In this document: positions 1 through 5,892 of the stretch, in pieces
Numbering within the stretch: the first letter of the stretch is position 1
Layout of the letters: every line of letters begins with the position of its first letter
From: Ferruginibacter sp.
GTDB taxonomy: Bacteria; Bacteroidota; Bacteroidia; Chitinophagales; Chitinophagaceae
Direction of reading: 5' to 3'
NCBI GenBank assembly: GCA_018057635.1
Contig: JAGPDJ010000056.1
Location: 1-9,944, forward strand
Length of the DNA: 9,944 nt
Notes under the pieces: generated by a model
Seen by the model: the letters and a program-made list of their open reading frames with translations, nothing else
Database searches by the model: none
Told to the model about the DNA's origin: nothing
Program-made: the position numbers and the translations under genes

Positions 1-2
1 AG

Positions 3-140
3 AACGGAATTTTTGATGTGACCAATGTGATGAAAGTAACGCTGAGTTGCGATCACCGAAGTGTAGATGGTGCTGTGGGTGCAGCGTTCCTGCAAACATT
101 GAAACGTTTACTGGAGAATCCGGTTACGATGTTGGTTTAA
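3..140 (+). CDS. 2-oxoacid dehydrogenase E2 acyltransferase, C-terminal end (partial)
   Basis: This is the 3' end of a dihydrolipoamide acyltransferase, the E2 core of a pyruvate or related 2-oxoacid dehydrogenase complex, which moves the acyl group from lipoamide to CoA in the cytoplasm. Only the last 45 codons are in the window; the gene enters from the left edge in frame 3 and stops with TAA. The visible peptide contains the family's catalytic signature DHRSVDG at about residues 18-24 of the fragment, preceded by the usual V-T-L-S-C strand and followed by a helix and an ENP-V-x-M-L tail. His and Asp of this motif are the known catalytic residues. The ending matches the E2 of pyruvate dehydrogenase well, but the lipoyl domains that would settle the substrate are outside the window. 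A strong terminator follows 29 bases after the stop. Confidence 0.9.
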   Translation, partial: NGIFDVTNVMKVTLSCDHRSVDGAVGAAFLQTLKRLLENPVTMLV

Positions 141-169
141 TTTTCGTTCTTTATATTATTACTATATTC

Positions 170-200
170 AAAGCGCCGAAATTTTCCGGCGCTTTAATTT
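170..200 (+). terminator. Rho-independent terminator after E2 gene
   Basis: A perfect 9-bp stem (AAAGCGCCG, 170-178, pairing with CGGCGCTTT, 187-195) encloses an 8-base loop. It is flanked by an A-run on the 5' side and an AT-rich tail on the 3' side, although the tail is AATTTT and not a pure T-run. The stem's own A/T ends could make it work in both directions. It separates the E2 gene from the next gene. Confidence 0.8.
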
Positions 201-225
201 TATTAAAAAAATCAGTATCCTGATT

Positions 226-990
226 ATGAAGCCGATCTGCATCTTTTTAGTTACCCTGCTTTTTATTCATATTTCAAATGCCCAAAGGGTTACAAAAATT
301 CTGCTCCTGGGAGAAAAGGGAATTGTAAAGGATTTTAAATTGGCTAAATCCTTTATAGTAATGAAAAAATATCCTGATGGAACATACCAAAGATTAAACT
401 ATAAAAAGGGAGGTCCAATGGAAAGTTTGCAGACCTATGGAGACTCTTCCCTTTCTTTTTTTGAAGGGAATTATTATAAATACAGCAGTGGTGGTTATTT
501 GAGCTGCAAAGGTTATTACAGTCAAAATAAAAAAGACAGCACCTGGTTTTATTATAATGATAGTTTAAAGATAATCAGGATGGAAATTTACAAGGAAGGA
601 GAACTGATTAAAACAATTGAACCAGACACTGCAAGGAGAGATTTTGCAGTCATGAATGGTTTTCAACGTATAGATGCAGAGCCGTCATTTCCCGGGGGAA
701 ATAATGCATGGTCAAAATATCTTAATAAGCATTTTTATGATAAAGTATTAGAAACATTCGACAAAGATGTTGTTGCCAGATCAGTAAAAGGTGGAAAGGT
801 TATTATTCATTTCCTGGTCAATGAAACAGGAGATGTAAAGAATATTGCTGTATGGAAATCTGTTGAATATATTTTGGATGAAGAAGCTATCCGTTTGATA
901 AGTGATTCTCCAGGCTGGAATCCCGCTACCAGCAATGGTTTAAAAGTTAAAGCATACAGGTTACAATCCATAGATTTTGCACAAGATTAA
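226..990 (+). CDS. Exported protein with TonB C-terminal domain
   Basis: This is a 254-residue protein with a typical cleavable signal peptide (residues 1-19, cut near SNA-Q). The middle part (about 50-130) is rich in Tyr, Gly and Lys, with GYLSCKGYY and a later EIYKEGELIKT segment. It resembles the loose toxin-antitoxin-like MORN or YwqK repeats often fused to this domain in Bacteroidota. Residues 147-250 form the TonB C-terminal domain: PSFPGG (153-158), the strand GKVIIHFLV (190-198), LDEEAIRLI (217-225) and the W-N-P turn (231-233). TonB normally couples ExbBD energy to outer-membrane receptors through an uncleaved N-terminal anchor. This protein seems to lack an anchor and a proline-rich linker, so classic energy transduction is doubtful. 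More likely it is a periplasmic accessory protein. Domain call is firm, role unknown. Confidence 0.8.
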   Translation: MKPICIFLVTLLFIHISNAQRVTKILLLGEKGIVKDFKLAKSFIVMKKYPDGTYQRLNYKKGGPMESLQTYGDSSLSFFEGNYYKYSSGGYLSCKGYYSQNKKDSTWFYYNDSLKIIRMEIYKEGELIKTIEPDTARRDFAVMNGFQRIDAEPSFPGGNNAWSKYLNKHFYDKVLETFDKDVVARSVKGGKVIIHFLVNETGDVKNIAVWKSVEYILDEEAIRLISDSPGWNPATSNGLKVKAYRLQSIDFAQD

Positions 991-1008
991 ATTATATTTC
1001 AATAAATA

Positions 1009-1038
1009 TTGAAAGTTCAGAAATATTACTTACATTTG
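1009..1038 (+). promoter_or_regulatory. Bacteroidota-type promoter for the GbsR-like gene
   Basis: The -33 element TTG (1009-1011) and the -7 element TACATTTG (1031-1038) match the Bacteroidota sigma factor consensus TTG/TAnnTTTG, with a spacer of exactly 19 bases. Transcription would begin near 1043-1046, leaving a leader of only about 12-15 bases before the ATG at 1058. This supports the 1058 start. Confidence 0.75.
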
Positions 1039-1057
1039 TATCTGCAAAATAAGAATA

Positions 1058-1564
1058 ATGAAACTAACAGAGGCAAAACAACAATTCATCAGCAGCTGGG
1101 GTGCTTTTGGAACACAGTGGGGCATCAATCGAACCATGGCACAGATACATGCTTTGTTACTTGTGAGTCCCGACCCCATCACCCAGGATGATATCATGGA
1201 GCAGCTGAGTATCAGCAGAGGGAATGTAAATATGAATATCCGTGATCTGATCAGCTGGAGCCTGGTGGAAAGGATCATTTTACCCGGTGAACGTAAAGAG
1301 TATTTTACGGCAGATAAAGATATCTGGAAAGTGGCTACACAGATTATCAAGGAAAGAAAGAAAAGAGAACTTGACCCCATGCTTAAATTACTGGGGCAAC
1401 TGGATAATATTGAAGGGGATAAGAAAGACAGGGAAACAAAACAGTTCGTGGAAATGATTGGCAGTATAAAAAAGCTGGGCAACCAGGCAGACAAAGTACT
1501 GGATGTTATGATAAAGGCAGAAGAGAACTGGTTTACCGGAAACCTGTTGAAAATATTTAAGTGA
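1058..1564 (+). CDS. GbsR/MarR-family transcriptional regulator
   Basis: This 168-residue cytoplasmic DNA-binding protein resembles the GbsR group of MarR-like winged-helix regulators. The N-terminal half carries the signature W-G-x-x-R-T-x-A-x-I-H-A-L-L (about residues 21-34). The helix-turn-helix follows, with ITQDDIMEQLSISRGNVNMNIRDL across about 41-64, then a wing around the PGERKEYF segment (76-83). The C-terminal half is a charged helix pair likely used for dimerisation. GbsR of Bacillus is a choline-sensing repressor of betaine synthesis, but nothing nearby suggests betaine metabolism, so the ligand and targets here are unknown. The gene is monocistronic: its own promoter lies just upstream and a strong hairpin terminator just downstream. 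The nearest possible target is the membrane-protein gene starting 81 bases after it. No operator-like palindrome was found at its own promoter. Confidence 0.85.
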   Translation: MKLTEAKQQFISSWGAFGTQWGINRTMAQIHALLLVSPDPITQDDIMEQLSISRGNVNMNIRDLISWSLVERIILPGERKEYFTADKDIWKVATQIIKERKKRELDPMLKLLGQLDNIEGDKKDRETKQFVEMIGSIKKLGNQADKVLDVMIKAEENWFTGNLLKIFK

Positions 1565-1567
1565 AGG

Positions 1568-1601
1568 AAAAAAAGGCAGGATCATATCCAGCCTTTTTTT
1601 T
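1568..1601 (+). terminator. Rho-independent terminator after the GbsR-like gene
   Basis: The strand reads AAAAAAAGGC (1568-1577) pairing with GCCTTTTTTT (1591-1600). An inner GGAT/ATCC stem sits across a single A-A mismatch and closes a CAT loop. A T-run immediately follows the GC part, and the matching A-run suggests that it can act in both directions. It begins three bases after the stop codon. Confidence 0.9.
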
Positions 1602-1645
1602 ACCATAAAGTTTCATAATATTCTGAAAATATAAAAACTACTGTA

Positions 1646-2020
1646 ATGAAAAAGTTCAAACAAGCAGATTATTTTATCAGCCTTTTACTTATCCTGGTTT
1701 TTGTGATTATAAGTTTTATAAACCAGGATATAACATGGATAGTTGGATATTTTGTGGTGGGAGGCTGGCAGGTTATCAGTATGATCATACACGCTTTTTT
1801 TGGCTGGTTCACTGTAAAAAATTCCAGGAGATATGTTTATCAGTACATTGTTTTGATCATTATTGTGCTGGCCTTGCTTGGGTTGATTGTAAAACCAATC
1901 CTGTTTTTGCTGGCGTACCCGATGCTTTTTGCGGCACCGGTGATGGCTATTTATTATACCTGGATCTGTTATGAGGAAGTGTATGAGAAAATGCAGCGTC
2001 CGCTTTATTTTTTAAAGTAA
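1646..2020 (+). CDS. Small four-helix integral membrane protein, unknown function
   Basis: I do not recognise a named family. The 124-residue product has four strongly hydrophobic segments at about residues 9-25, 31-53, 65-82 and 85-108. The short basic N-terminus (KKFKQ) and the loop N-S-R-R (59-62) argue for a cytoplasmic N-terminus and cytoplasmic middle loop by the positive-inside rule. A conserved-looking His50 sits inside helix 2, and a Tyr/Glu-rich tail (CYEEVYEKMQ) follows helix 4. It is the first gene of a close run: the next start is 11 bases after its stop, and that gene also encodes a four-helix protein, so the two may form a complex. No clear promoter was found between the upstream terminator and this start. 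Confidence 0.75.
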   Translation: MKKFKQADYFISLLLILVFVIISFINQDITWIVGYFVVGGWQVISMIIHAFFGWFTVKNSRRYVYQYIVLIIIVLALLGLIVKPILFLLAYPMLFAAPVMAIYYTWICYEEVYEKMQRPLYFLK

Positions 2021-2031
2021 AACATTTAATC

Positions 2032-2478
2032 ATGAAAATAAACATTCCAGACTGGCTGATCATTACCGGTGCCATTGGCCAGATATTTACAGCAATCATA
2101 TATCCTTATATCAGGCACGTGGTATTTGACTGGTATAATGATATAAAGAAACTAAAACCGCTAAACCAGGAAATAGCTAAAACATATGGCAGGTATATCC
2201 AGGGCCTAAATTTCTCATTTGGCCTGATCTCTATATTATTTACATCTGAATTGAAGAATCAAACCGGATTGGCTGTTGGTTTAACTGGTTTGATAGCAGC
2301 ATATTGGACAGGTAAGGTTGCTACCCAGTTTGCATATTACCCAATGTATGAAATTCCCAAAAAACAGATTTTCAGGGTAGGGGAAATATTGATGAATGGA
2401 TTGTTTATATTATTTTCAGTTGTATATGTTATGCTGTTTATAACTAATCTGTCAGGTTTTTTAGGAAACTCAAAGTAA
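2032..2478 (+). CDS. Second small four-helix membrane protein, unknown function
   Basis: This is a 148-residue integral membrane protein of no family I can name. Hydrophobic segments lie at about residues 8-28, 58-72, 77-96 and 114-137. A basic/amphipathic loop of about 28 residues between the first two (DIKKLKPLNQEIAKTYGRY) is probably cytoplasmic. It differs in sequence from the membrane protein encoded just upstream, so a simple tandem duplication is not evident. The gene sits 11 bases after its neighbour and 68 bases before the annotated DCC-family start; a mini-ORF starts only two bases past its stop codon. The spacing suggests one transcript through 3393. A membrane pair with a redox-like DCC protein hints at a shared envelope or redox job, but that is inference only. 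Confidence 0.75.
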   Translation: MKINIPDWLIITGAIGQIFTAIIYPYIRHVVFDWYNDIKKLKPLNQEIAKTYGRYIQGLNFSFGLISILFTSELKNQTGLAVGLTGLIAAYWTGKVATQFAYYPMYEIPKKQIFRVGEILMNGLFILFSVVYVMLFITNLSGFLGNSK

Positions 2479-2480
2479 AG

Positions 2481-2531
2481 ATGACATCTTTTTTAAATCA
2501 CCCCGAAACCTATATCCATAAAGGGTTTTAG
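2481..2531 (+). other. Mini-ORF resembling the N-terminus of the following DCC protein
   Basis: A 16-codon ORF (ATG to TAG) begins two bases after the stop of the upstream membrane-protein gene. Its peptide, MTSFLNHPETYIHKGF, resembles the start of the DCC protein 66 bases downstream (MTSFFNPEFATHTYIKRP). At DNA level the first 14 bases (ATGACATCTTTTTT) are identical in both copies. Either a short tandem duplication of the 5' end has decayed, or this is a translated leader peptide. A stem TTTTAG/CTAAAA (2526-2541) with a four-base loop overlaps its stop, and an alternative stem TAGCT/AGCTA (2529-2545) excludes it. Whether it is expressed cannot be told from sequence. Confidence 0.4.
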
Positions 2532-2546
2532 CTGACTAAAAGCTAG

Positions 2547-3023
2547 ATGACATCTTTTTTTAACCCGGAATTTGCTACTCATACGTATATAAAACGCCCC
2601 AATTATTCTAATTTACACCCTGTGAAATCACAACCCATCATATTATTCGACGGCGTTTGCAATTTGTGCAACCGGTCTGTACAATATGTTATCAGGCACG
2701 ATCCGGATGCAATTTTTAAATTTGCATCATTGCAGGGAAGTACAGGCCAGCAATTGCTTAAACAATTTGGACTTACCGATGTTAATATGAATTCATTTGT
2801 ATTGATACAACATGATAGAGCATATACCCGTTCCACAGCAGCTCTGGTTGTGGCAAAACAACTGAAAGGTGTAATAAAATTGTTATATGCATTTATCATT
2901 GTTCCCCCTTTCATCAGGAATGCAGTTTATAATATGGTATCAAAATACCGGTATAAATGGTTTGGTAAAAAAGATACCTGTATGATACCCATTGAATCTT
3001 TAAAAAACAGATTTTTAATTTAA
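2547..3023 (+). CDS. DCC-family thiol-disulfide oxidoreductase-like protein (DUF393)
   Basis: This 158-residue protein belongs to the DCC family, known for the motif DxxCxxC near the N-terminus and a thioredoxin-like fold. Here the motif reads D35-G-V-C38-N-L-C41, just after the first strand (PIILF). The C-terminal signature Y-K-W-F-G-K-K-D-T-C-M-I-P (136-148) also fits. Family members (for example Bacillus YuxK) are presumed cytoplasmic redox proteins, but a substrate is generally unknown. The domain would normally begin only a few residues before PIILF, so about 25 residues are extra if the ATG at 2547 is used. A GTG at 2622 gives a more usual length, so the start is uncertain. The ATG is supported by the similar peptide encoded just upstream. 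A CoA-binding-protein gene follows four bases after the stop, almost certainly co-transcribed. Confidence 0.85.
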   Translation: MTSFFNPEFATHTYIKRPNYSNLHPVKSQPIILFDGVCNLCNRSVQYVIRHDPDAIFKFASLQGSTGQQLLKQFGLTDVNMNSFVLIQHDRAYTRSTAALVVAKQLKGVIKLLYAFIIVPPFIRNAVYNMVSKYRYKWFGKKDTCMIPIESLKNRFLI

Positions 3024-3027
3024 CGAT

Positions 3028-3393
3028 ATGCATCCCAAAAAAACACTGGTCATCGGCGCATCCGAAAACACACAACGGTATAGTAACCTGGCTGTAAAAA
3101 AATTACTTGCTTACAACCACCCAGTAATCGCATTAGGAAAAAAAGCCGGCAAAATTGATCAAATTGACATACTCACAGATAAGCAGCCTTTTGAGGATAT
3201 TGATACAATTACTATCTACCTGAACCCGGTTAATCAACAGTCATATTACGAATATATATTATCCCTGCATCCCAAAAGAATCATTTTCAACCCCGGCACC
3301 GAAAATGAAGTTTTTGAGGAAATGGCCCGTAAACAAGGCATTAAAACCATGGAAGCCTGCACATTAGTAATGCTTAGCTCATCTCAATACTGA
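3028..3393 (+). CDS. CoA-binding domain protein (YccU-like)
   Basis: This is a stand-alone 121-residue CoA-binding Rossmann domain like that of the succinyl-CoA synthetase alpha N-terminus, similar to the YccU group. The first strand and glycine turn read KTLVIGASENTQRYSN (5-20), where the family usually shows G-A-S-x-x-x-x-x-x-S/Y. A second strand with HPVIALGKKAG (31-41) follows. Then come the strand DTITIYLNP (59-67), the strand KRIIFNPGTEN (83-93) and the terminal M-E-A-C-T-L-V-M-L (108-116), whose Cys is commonly conserved. Ligand binding is inferred from the fold; no enzyme activity is implied. It begins four bases after the DCC gene and ends the tight gene run. No clear hairpin terminator follows in the next 100 bases. 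Confidence 0.85.
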   Translation: MHPKKTLVIGASENTQRYSNLAVKKLLAYNHPVIALGKKAGKIDQIDILTDKQPFEDIDTITIYLNPVNQQSYYEYILSLHPKRIIFNPGTENEVFEEMARKQGIKTMEACTLVMLSSSQY

Positions 3394-3502
3394 TTTCCAA
3401 TAAATATTTCTCCGGTTTTTTATGGTATGATATAATAATCCAGCCCATCAGACGTTTGTGTTACAGAGTTTATCCAATATCTCTGAAACAAAAACCAATA
3501 TC

Positions 3503-3958
3503 ATGAAATTGCTAAGTAAACTTTCGCTTGCCATGATTTTATGCCTGCTGACTTCAACAGGTTTTACTCAAACAGGCAAGTCTCCCAAACAGGCTATCTT
3601 TTCCGATTTCCCCAATAAAATAAATTGCCCGGCATCAGAATTAAGCAATGCATTCAGTGCAGTTGAAGGACAACATATCGTTCTATACTTTTCAGATAAT
3701 TTCAAGTTTTCAGGCACCGTGATCAGCAATGTGGTTAAATACAACAACCTGCAAAGCATGTCAATCAGGTCTGATAATGCAGAGAATACAATTTTCCATT
3801 TGTCTAAACTAATTAATGAGGACAATACTGTTTCTTACGTTGGCCGCATTATCAACACAAATGCAGCTGATGGTTATGAAATAAAAAGAGATGTAGCCGG
3901 AAATTATAAATTTGAAAAATCAATGGCCGATAAGATTTTGCAGGAATGCAATTTATAA
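3503..3958 (+). CDS. Small secreted protein of unknown family, upstream of metalloprotease
   Basis: I cannot assign a named family. The 151-residue product has a signal peptide (1-23, ending T-G-F-T-Q) and a mature part of about 128 residues that looks all-beta. Alternating hydrophobic strands occur at HIVLYF (58-63), FKFSGTVISNVV (67-78), MSIRS (86-90), TIFHLSKL (96-103) and VSYVGRII (110-117). The mature part has exactly two cysteines, C42 and C149, near the two ends, so a disulfide clamping the chain is plausible. An in-frame GTG at 3458 would add 15 residues before the signal peptide; the ATG at 3503 is preferred because the signal sequence starts there. The metalloprotease gene begins 71 bases downstream on the same strand with no terminator between, so co-expression is likely. 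A role as inhibitor or chaperone of that protease is a hypothesis only. Confidence 0.8.
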   Translation: MKLLSKLSLAMILCLLTSTGFTQTGKSPKQAIFSDFPNKINCPASELSNAFSAVEGQHIVLYFSDNFKFSGTVISNVVKYNNLQSMSIRSDNAENTIFHLSKLINEDNTVSYVGRIINTNAADGYEIKRDVAGNYKFEKSMADKILQECNL

Positions 3959-4029
3959 AACACGGGTTTCAGAATATCCTAACAATATCCAATACTGTTA
4001 CCGGCACATGGGGTAATAAATCCTGACAA

Positions 4030-5607
4030 ATGAAAAACTTTACTTACTTAAAATTATTATTTTTCTCATTATTCATAACGTTTAAGGCTTTCAGTTTACC
4101 AAAACTGAGCAGCCATCCTGCTGCTTCTGCAACTATTTTTCTAGATTTTGACGGGCATACCGTAATTGCATCACCCTGGAATAACGGCAATACTTTGTAT
4201 TGTGCAGCCAGTGCATTGACGGATCCCCAGATCACAGAAATATTTAATCGCGTGGCAGAAGATTACAGGCCCTTTAATATCAATATCACAACAGATTCAT
4301 TGAAATTCCTGTCTGCTCCTTTAAACAGGCGCATCAGGATAATCATAACGCCAACGAGTAGCTGGACTTCCGGTGTCGGCGGCATTTCTTTCATTGGTTC
4401 TTTTACCTGGGGAGACGATACACCTGGCTTTGTATTTTCCGACAGGCTTGGTCCAAACAGCCCCAAATATATTGCTGAATGCTGTTCACATGAAAGCGGC
4501 CATGCGGTAGGGTTATCACACCAGTCAACTTACGACAATAACTGCAACCTCACTGAAACATACAGTATGGGAACCGGTTCCGGAGAAGTTAGCTGGGCAC
4601 CTATCATGGGAAACAGCTACTACAGGAACATGACAAGCTGGAACGATGGCCCAACTCCTTATGGATGTGCCAATACACAGGATAATTTAACCATCATCAC
4701 TTCACAAAATGGTTTTACATACAGGGCTGATGACTATACAGAAACAATGGATGCAGGAACTTATCCATTGTCAAATTCTTTCAGCATGGATGGAGTGATT
4801 ACAACTAATATTGATAAAGATGCTTTTAAATACACCGCTGCCCAGGACGTAAGTTTCCATATGGATGTGGTTCCCTTTAATGTTGGTGCCAATTATATTG
4901 GCGCAAACCTTGATATAAAAATCATGTTGTACAACGGCAACACACTTGTACGTACTTATGATCCGCCAACAACCATGAGCGTTAGTATTGATACTGTTTT
5001 ATCTGCCGGAACTTATTACTGGTTAATTGATGGAACCGGTAATTCAAACACAAGTAATTATGGAAGCCTGGGGTCTTATACAATGACTGGTTTCAATGGT
5101 CCGTTACCCATTCATAATGTAACACTTAACGGAACATCCGATAAGAACCAACATGCTTTAAGCTGGGATATTGTTGCCGATGAACCAATAAAATCACAGG
5201 TTGTAGAAATATCTTACGATGGCATAATATTTAAACCATTATCATCGTTTAATAGTTCAGCCAAAGCATTCAGTTACATACCCTTTAATACAGGTATGCT
5301 TTATTACAGGTTAAAAGTAACCTCGGTAATTGACCAGACTGCTTTTTCAAATATTGTAGCACTGAAAGCTAACGGTAAAACAGATAAATATTTCGCTGTA
5401 TCTACATTGGTTCAACATGAAATAACAGTGAATGCTTTTGATAATTTCCAATACCGTTTATCTGATGCCAACGGAAGGCTGATAGAAATCGGAAACGGTA
5501 CAACAGGAATGAACAGGATCAATGTAAATAATAAGCCCGGCGGGTTATACATTCTCCAGTTATTTAATAACAATGAACGACAAACAGAACGAATTATAAA
5601 ACAGTAA
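4030..5607 (+). CDS. Secreted zinc metalloprotease with type IX sorting domain
   Basis: This 525-residue metzincin-like zinc endopeptidase is predicted to be exported by Sec (signal peptide about 1-22) and then across the outer membrane by the type IX system. The catalytic domain runs from about 33 to 215: LDFDGH (38-43), the zinc site HESGHAVGLSH (154-164; His154, His158 and His164 as ligands, Glu155 as catalytic base) and a Met-turn-like APIMG (190-194). Four cysteines flank this region (C151, C152, C172, C213). A PPC-like beta domain follows (about 245-355), then an Fn3-like domain (about 362-447) and a Bacteroidota type A sorting domain (about 453-525) with YRLSDANGRLIEIG and the final G-G-L-Y-I-L-Q. 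The catalytic domain starts almost directly after the signal peptide, so little room is left for an inhibitory propeptide. Key residues are intact. The gene ends shortly before a terminator. Confidence 0.9.
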   Translation: MKNFTYLKLLFFSLFITFKAFSLPKLSSHPAASATIFLDFDGHTVIASPWNNGNTLYCAASALTDPQITEIFNRVAEDYRPFNINITTDSLKFLSAPLNRRIRIIITPTSSWTSGVGGISFIGSFTWGDDTPGFVFSDRLGPNSPKYIAECCSHESGHAVGLSHQSTYDNNCNLTETYSMGTGSGEVSWAPIMGNSYYRNMTSWNDGPTPYGCANTQDNLTIITSQNGFTYRADDYTETMDAGTYPLSNSFSMDGVITTNIDKDAFKYTAAQDVSFHMDVVPFNVGANYIGANLDIKIMLYNGNTLVRTYDPPTTMSVSIDTVLSAGTYYWLIDGTGNSNTSNYGSLGSYTMTGFNGPLPIHNVTLNGTSDKNQHALSWDIVADEPIKSQVVEISYDGIIFKPLSSFNSSAKAFSYIPFNTGMLYYRLKVTSVIDQTAFSNIVALKANGKTDKYFAVSTLVQHEITVNAFDNFQYRLSDANGRLIEIGNGTTGMNRINVNNKPGGLYILQLFNNNERQTERIIKQ

Positions 5608-5628
5608 GGTAGATTCATGTGTAAGTTA

Positions 5629-5660
5629 GGGATCAGCGTTAGGGGCTGGTCCCTTTTTTG
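5629..5660 (+). terminator. Rho-independent terminator after the metalloprotease gene
   Basis: A 9-bp stem (GGGATCAGC, 5629-5637, with GCTGGTCCC, 5645-5653; one T-G wobble) has a 7-base loop and is followed directly by six T. It lies 21 bases after the stop codon and closes the secreted-protein/protease unit. Confidence 0.9.
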
Positions 5661-5668
5661 TTTTGGTA

Positions 5669-5823
5669 ATGTGAGAAATGTGAAAAATATGAAAAATGTG
5701 TTGAAATACCTTTATGTTGATTTACTACTCTTTCAAAATATTACTGTTCGCAATTTTCAAATTTTCAAATCTTCAAATCGACTCATCTTCAAATCAATTC
5801 CTTTTCCACATTTCCACATTTCT
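5669..5823. repeat. Low-complexity intergenic stretch with imperfect inverted arms
   Basis: No gene is seen in the 285 bases between the protease and the YkuK-like gene. The left part repeats units like GAAAAATGTG (5671-5700). The right part repeats TTCAAAT/TTTTCAAAT (5753-5796) and then CCACATTTCCACATTTC (5805-5821). The left arm, read in reverse complement (TTTTTCACATTTCTCACATT), matches the right arm (TTTTCCACATTTCCACATT) with about one gap and one mismatch. The fold could form a long imperfect hairpin. Such AAATTTTCAAAT-type sequence is familiar from intergenic regions of related genomes, from memory only. Confidence 0.5.
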
Positions 5824-5848
5824 TAACAATGAAATCATTTGGCTGAAG

Positions 5849-5878
5849 TTTAGTATTAATTTTTTTTCAGTAACTTTA
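5849..5878 (+). promoter_or_regulatory. Weak promoter candidate for the YkuK-like gene
   Basis: TAACTTTA (5871-5878) differs from TAnnTTTG in the last base. The position 19 bases upstream reads TTT instead of TTG. It is located 14 bases before the ATG, the right distance for the short leaders seen elsewhere in this window, but the match is weak. Confidence 0.3.
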
Positions 5879-5892
5879 AAAAACCTCATTTT

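Noticed and set aside
1030..1494. A 154-codon open frame on the minus strand inside the GbsR-like gene
   Set aside because: It is antisense to a clearly recognisable regulator with its own promoter; its product has low-complexity Ser/Leu/Ile composition typical of a shadow frame.
3458..3502. GTG-initiated upstream extension of the small secreted protein
   Set aside because: It would put 15 non-hydrophobic residues before an excellent signal peptide that starts at the ATG at 3503.
3998..4016. TTACC/GGTAA hairpin between the small secreted protein and the protease as a terminator
   Set aside because: The stem is only five pairs and there is no T-run, so it does not argue against co-transcription.
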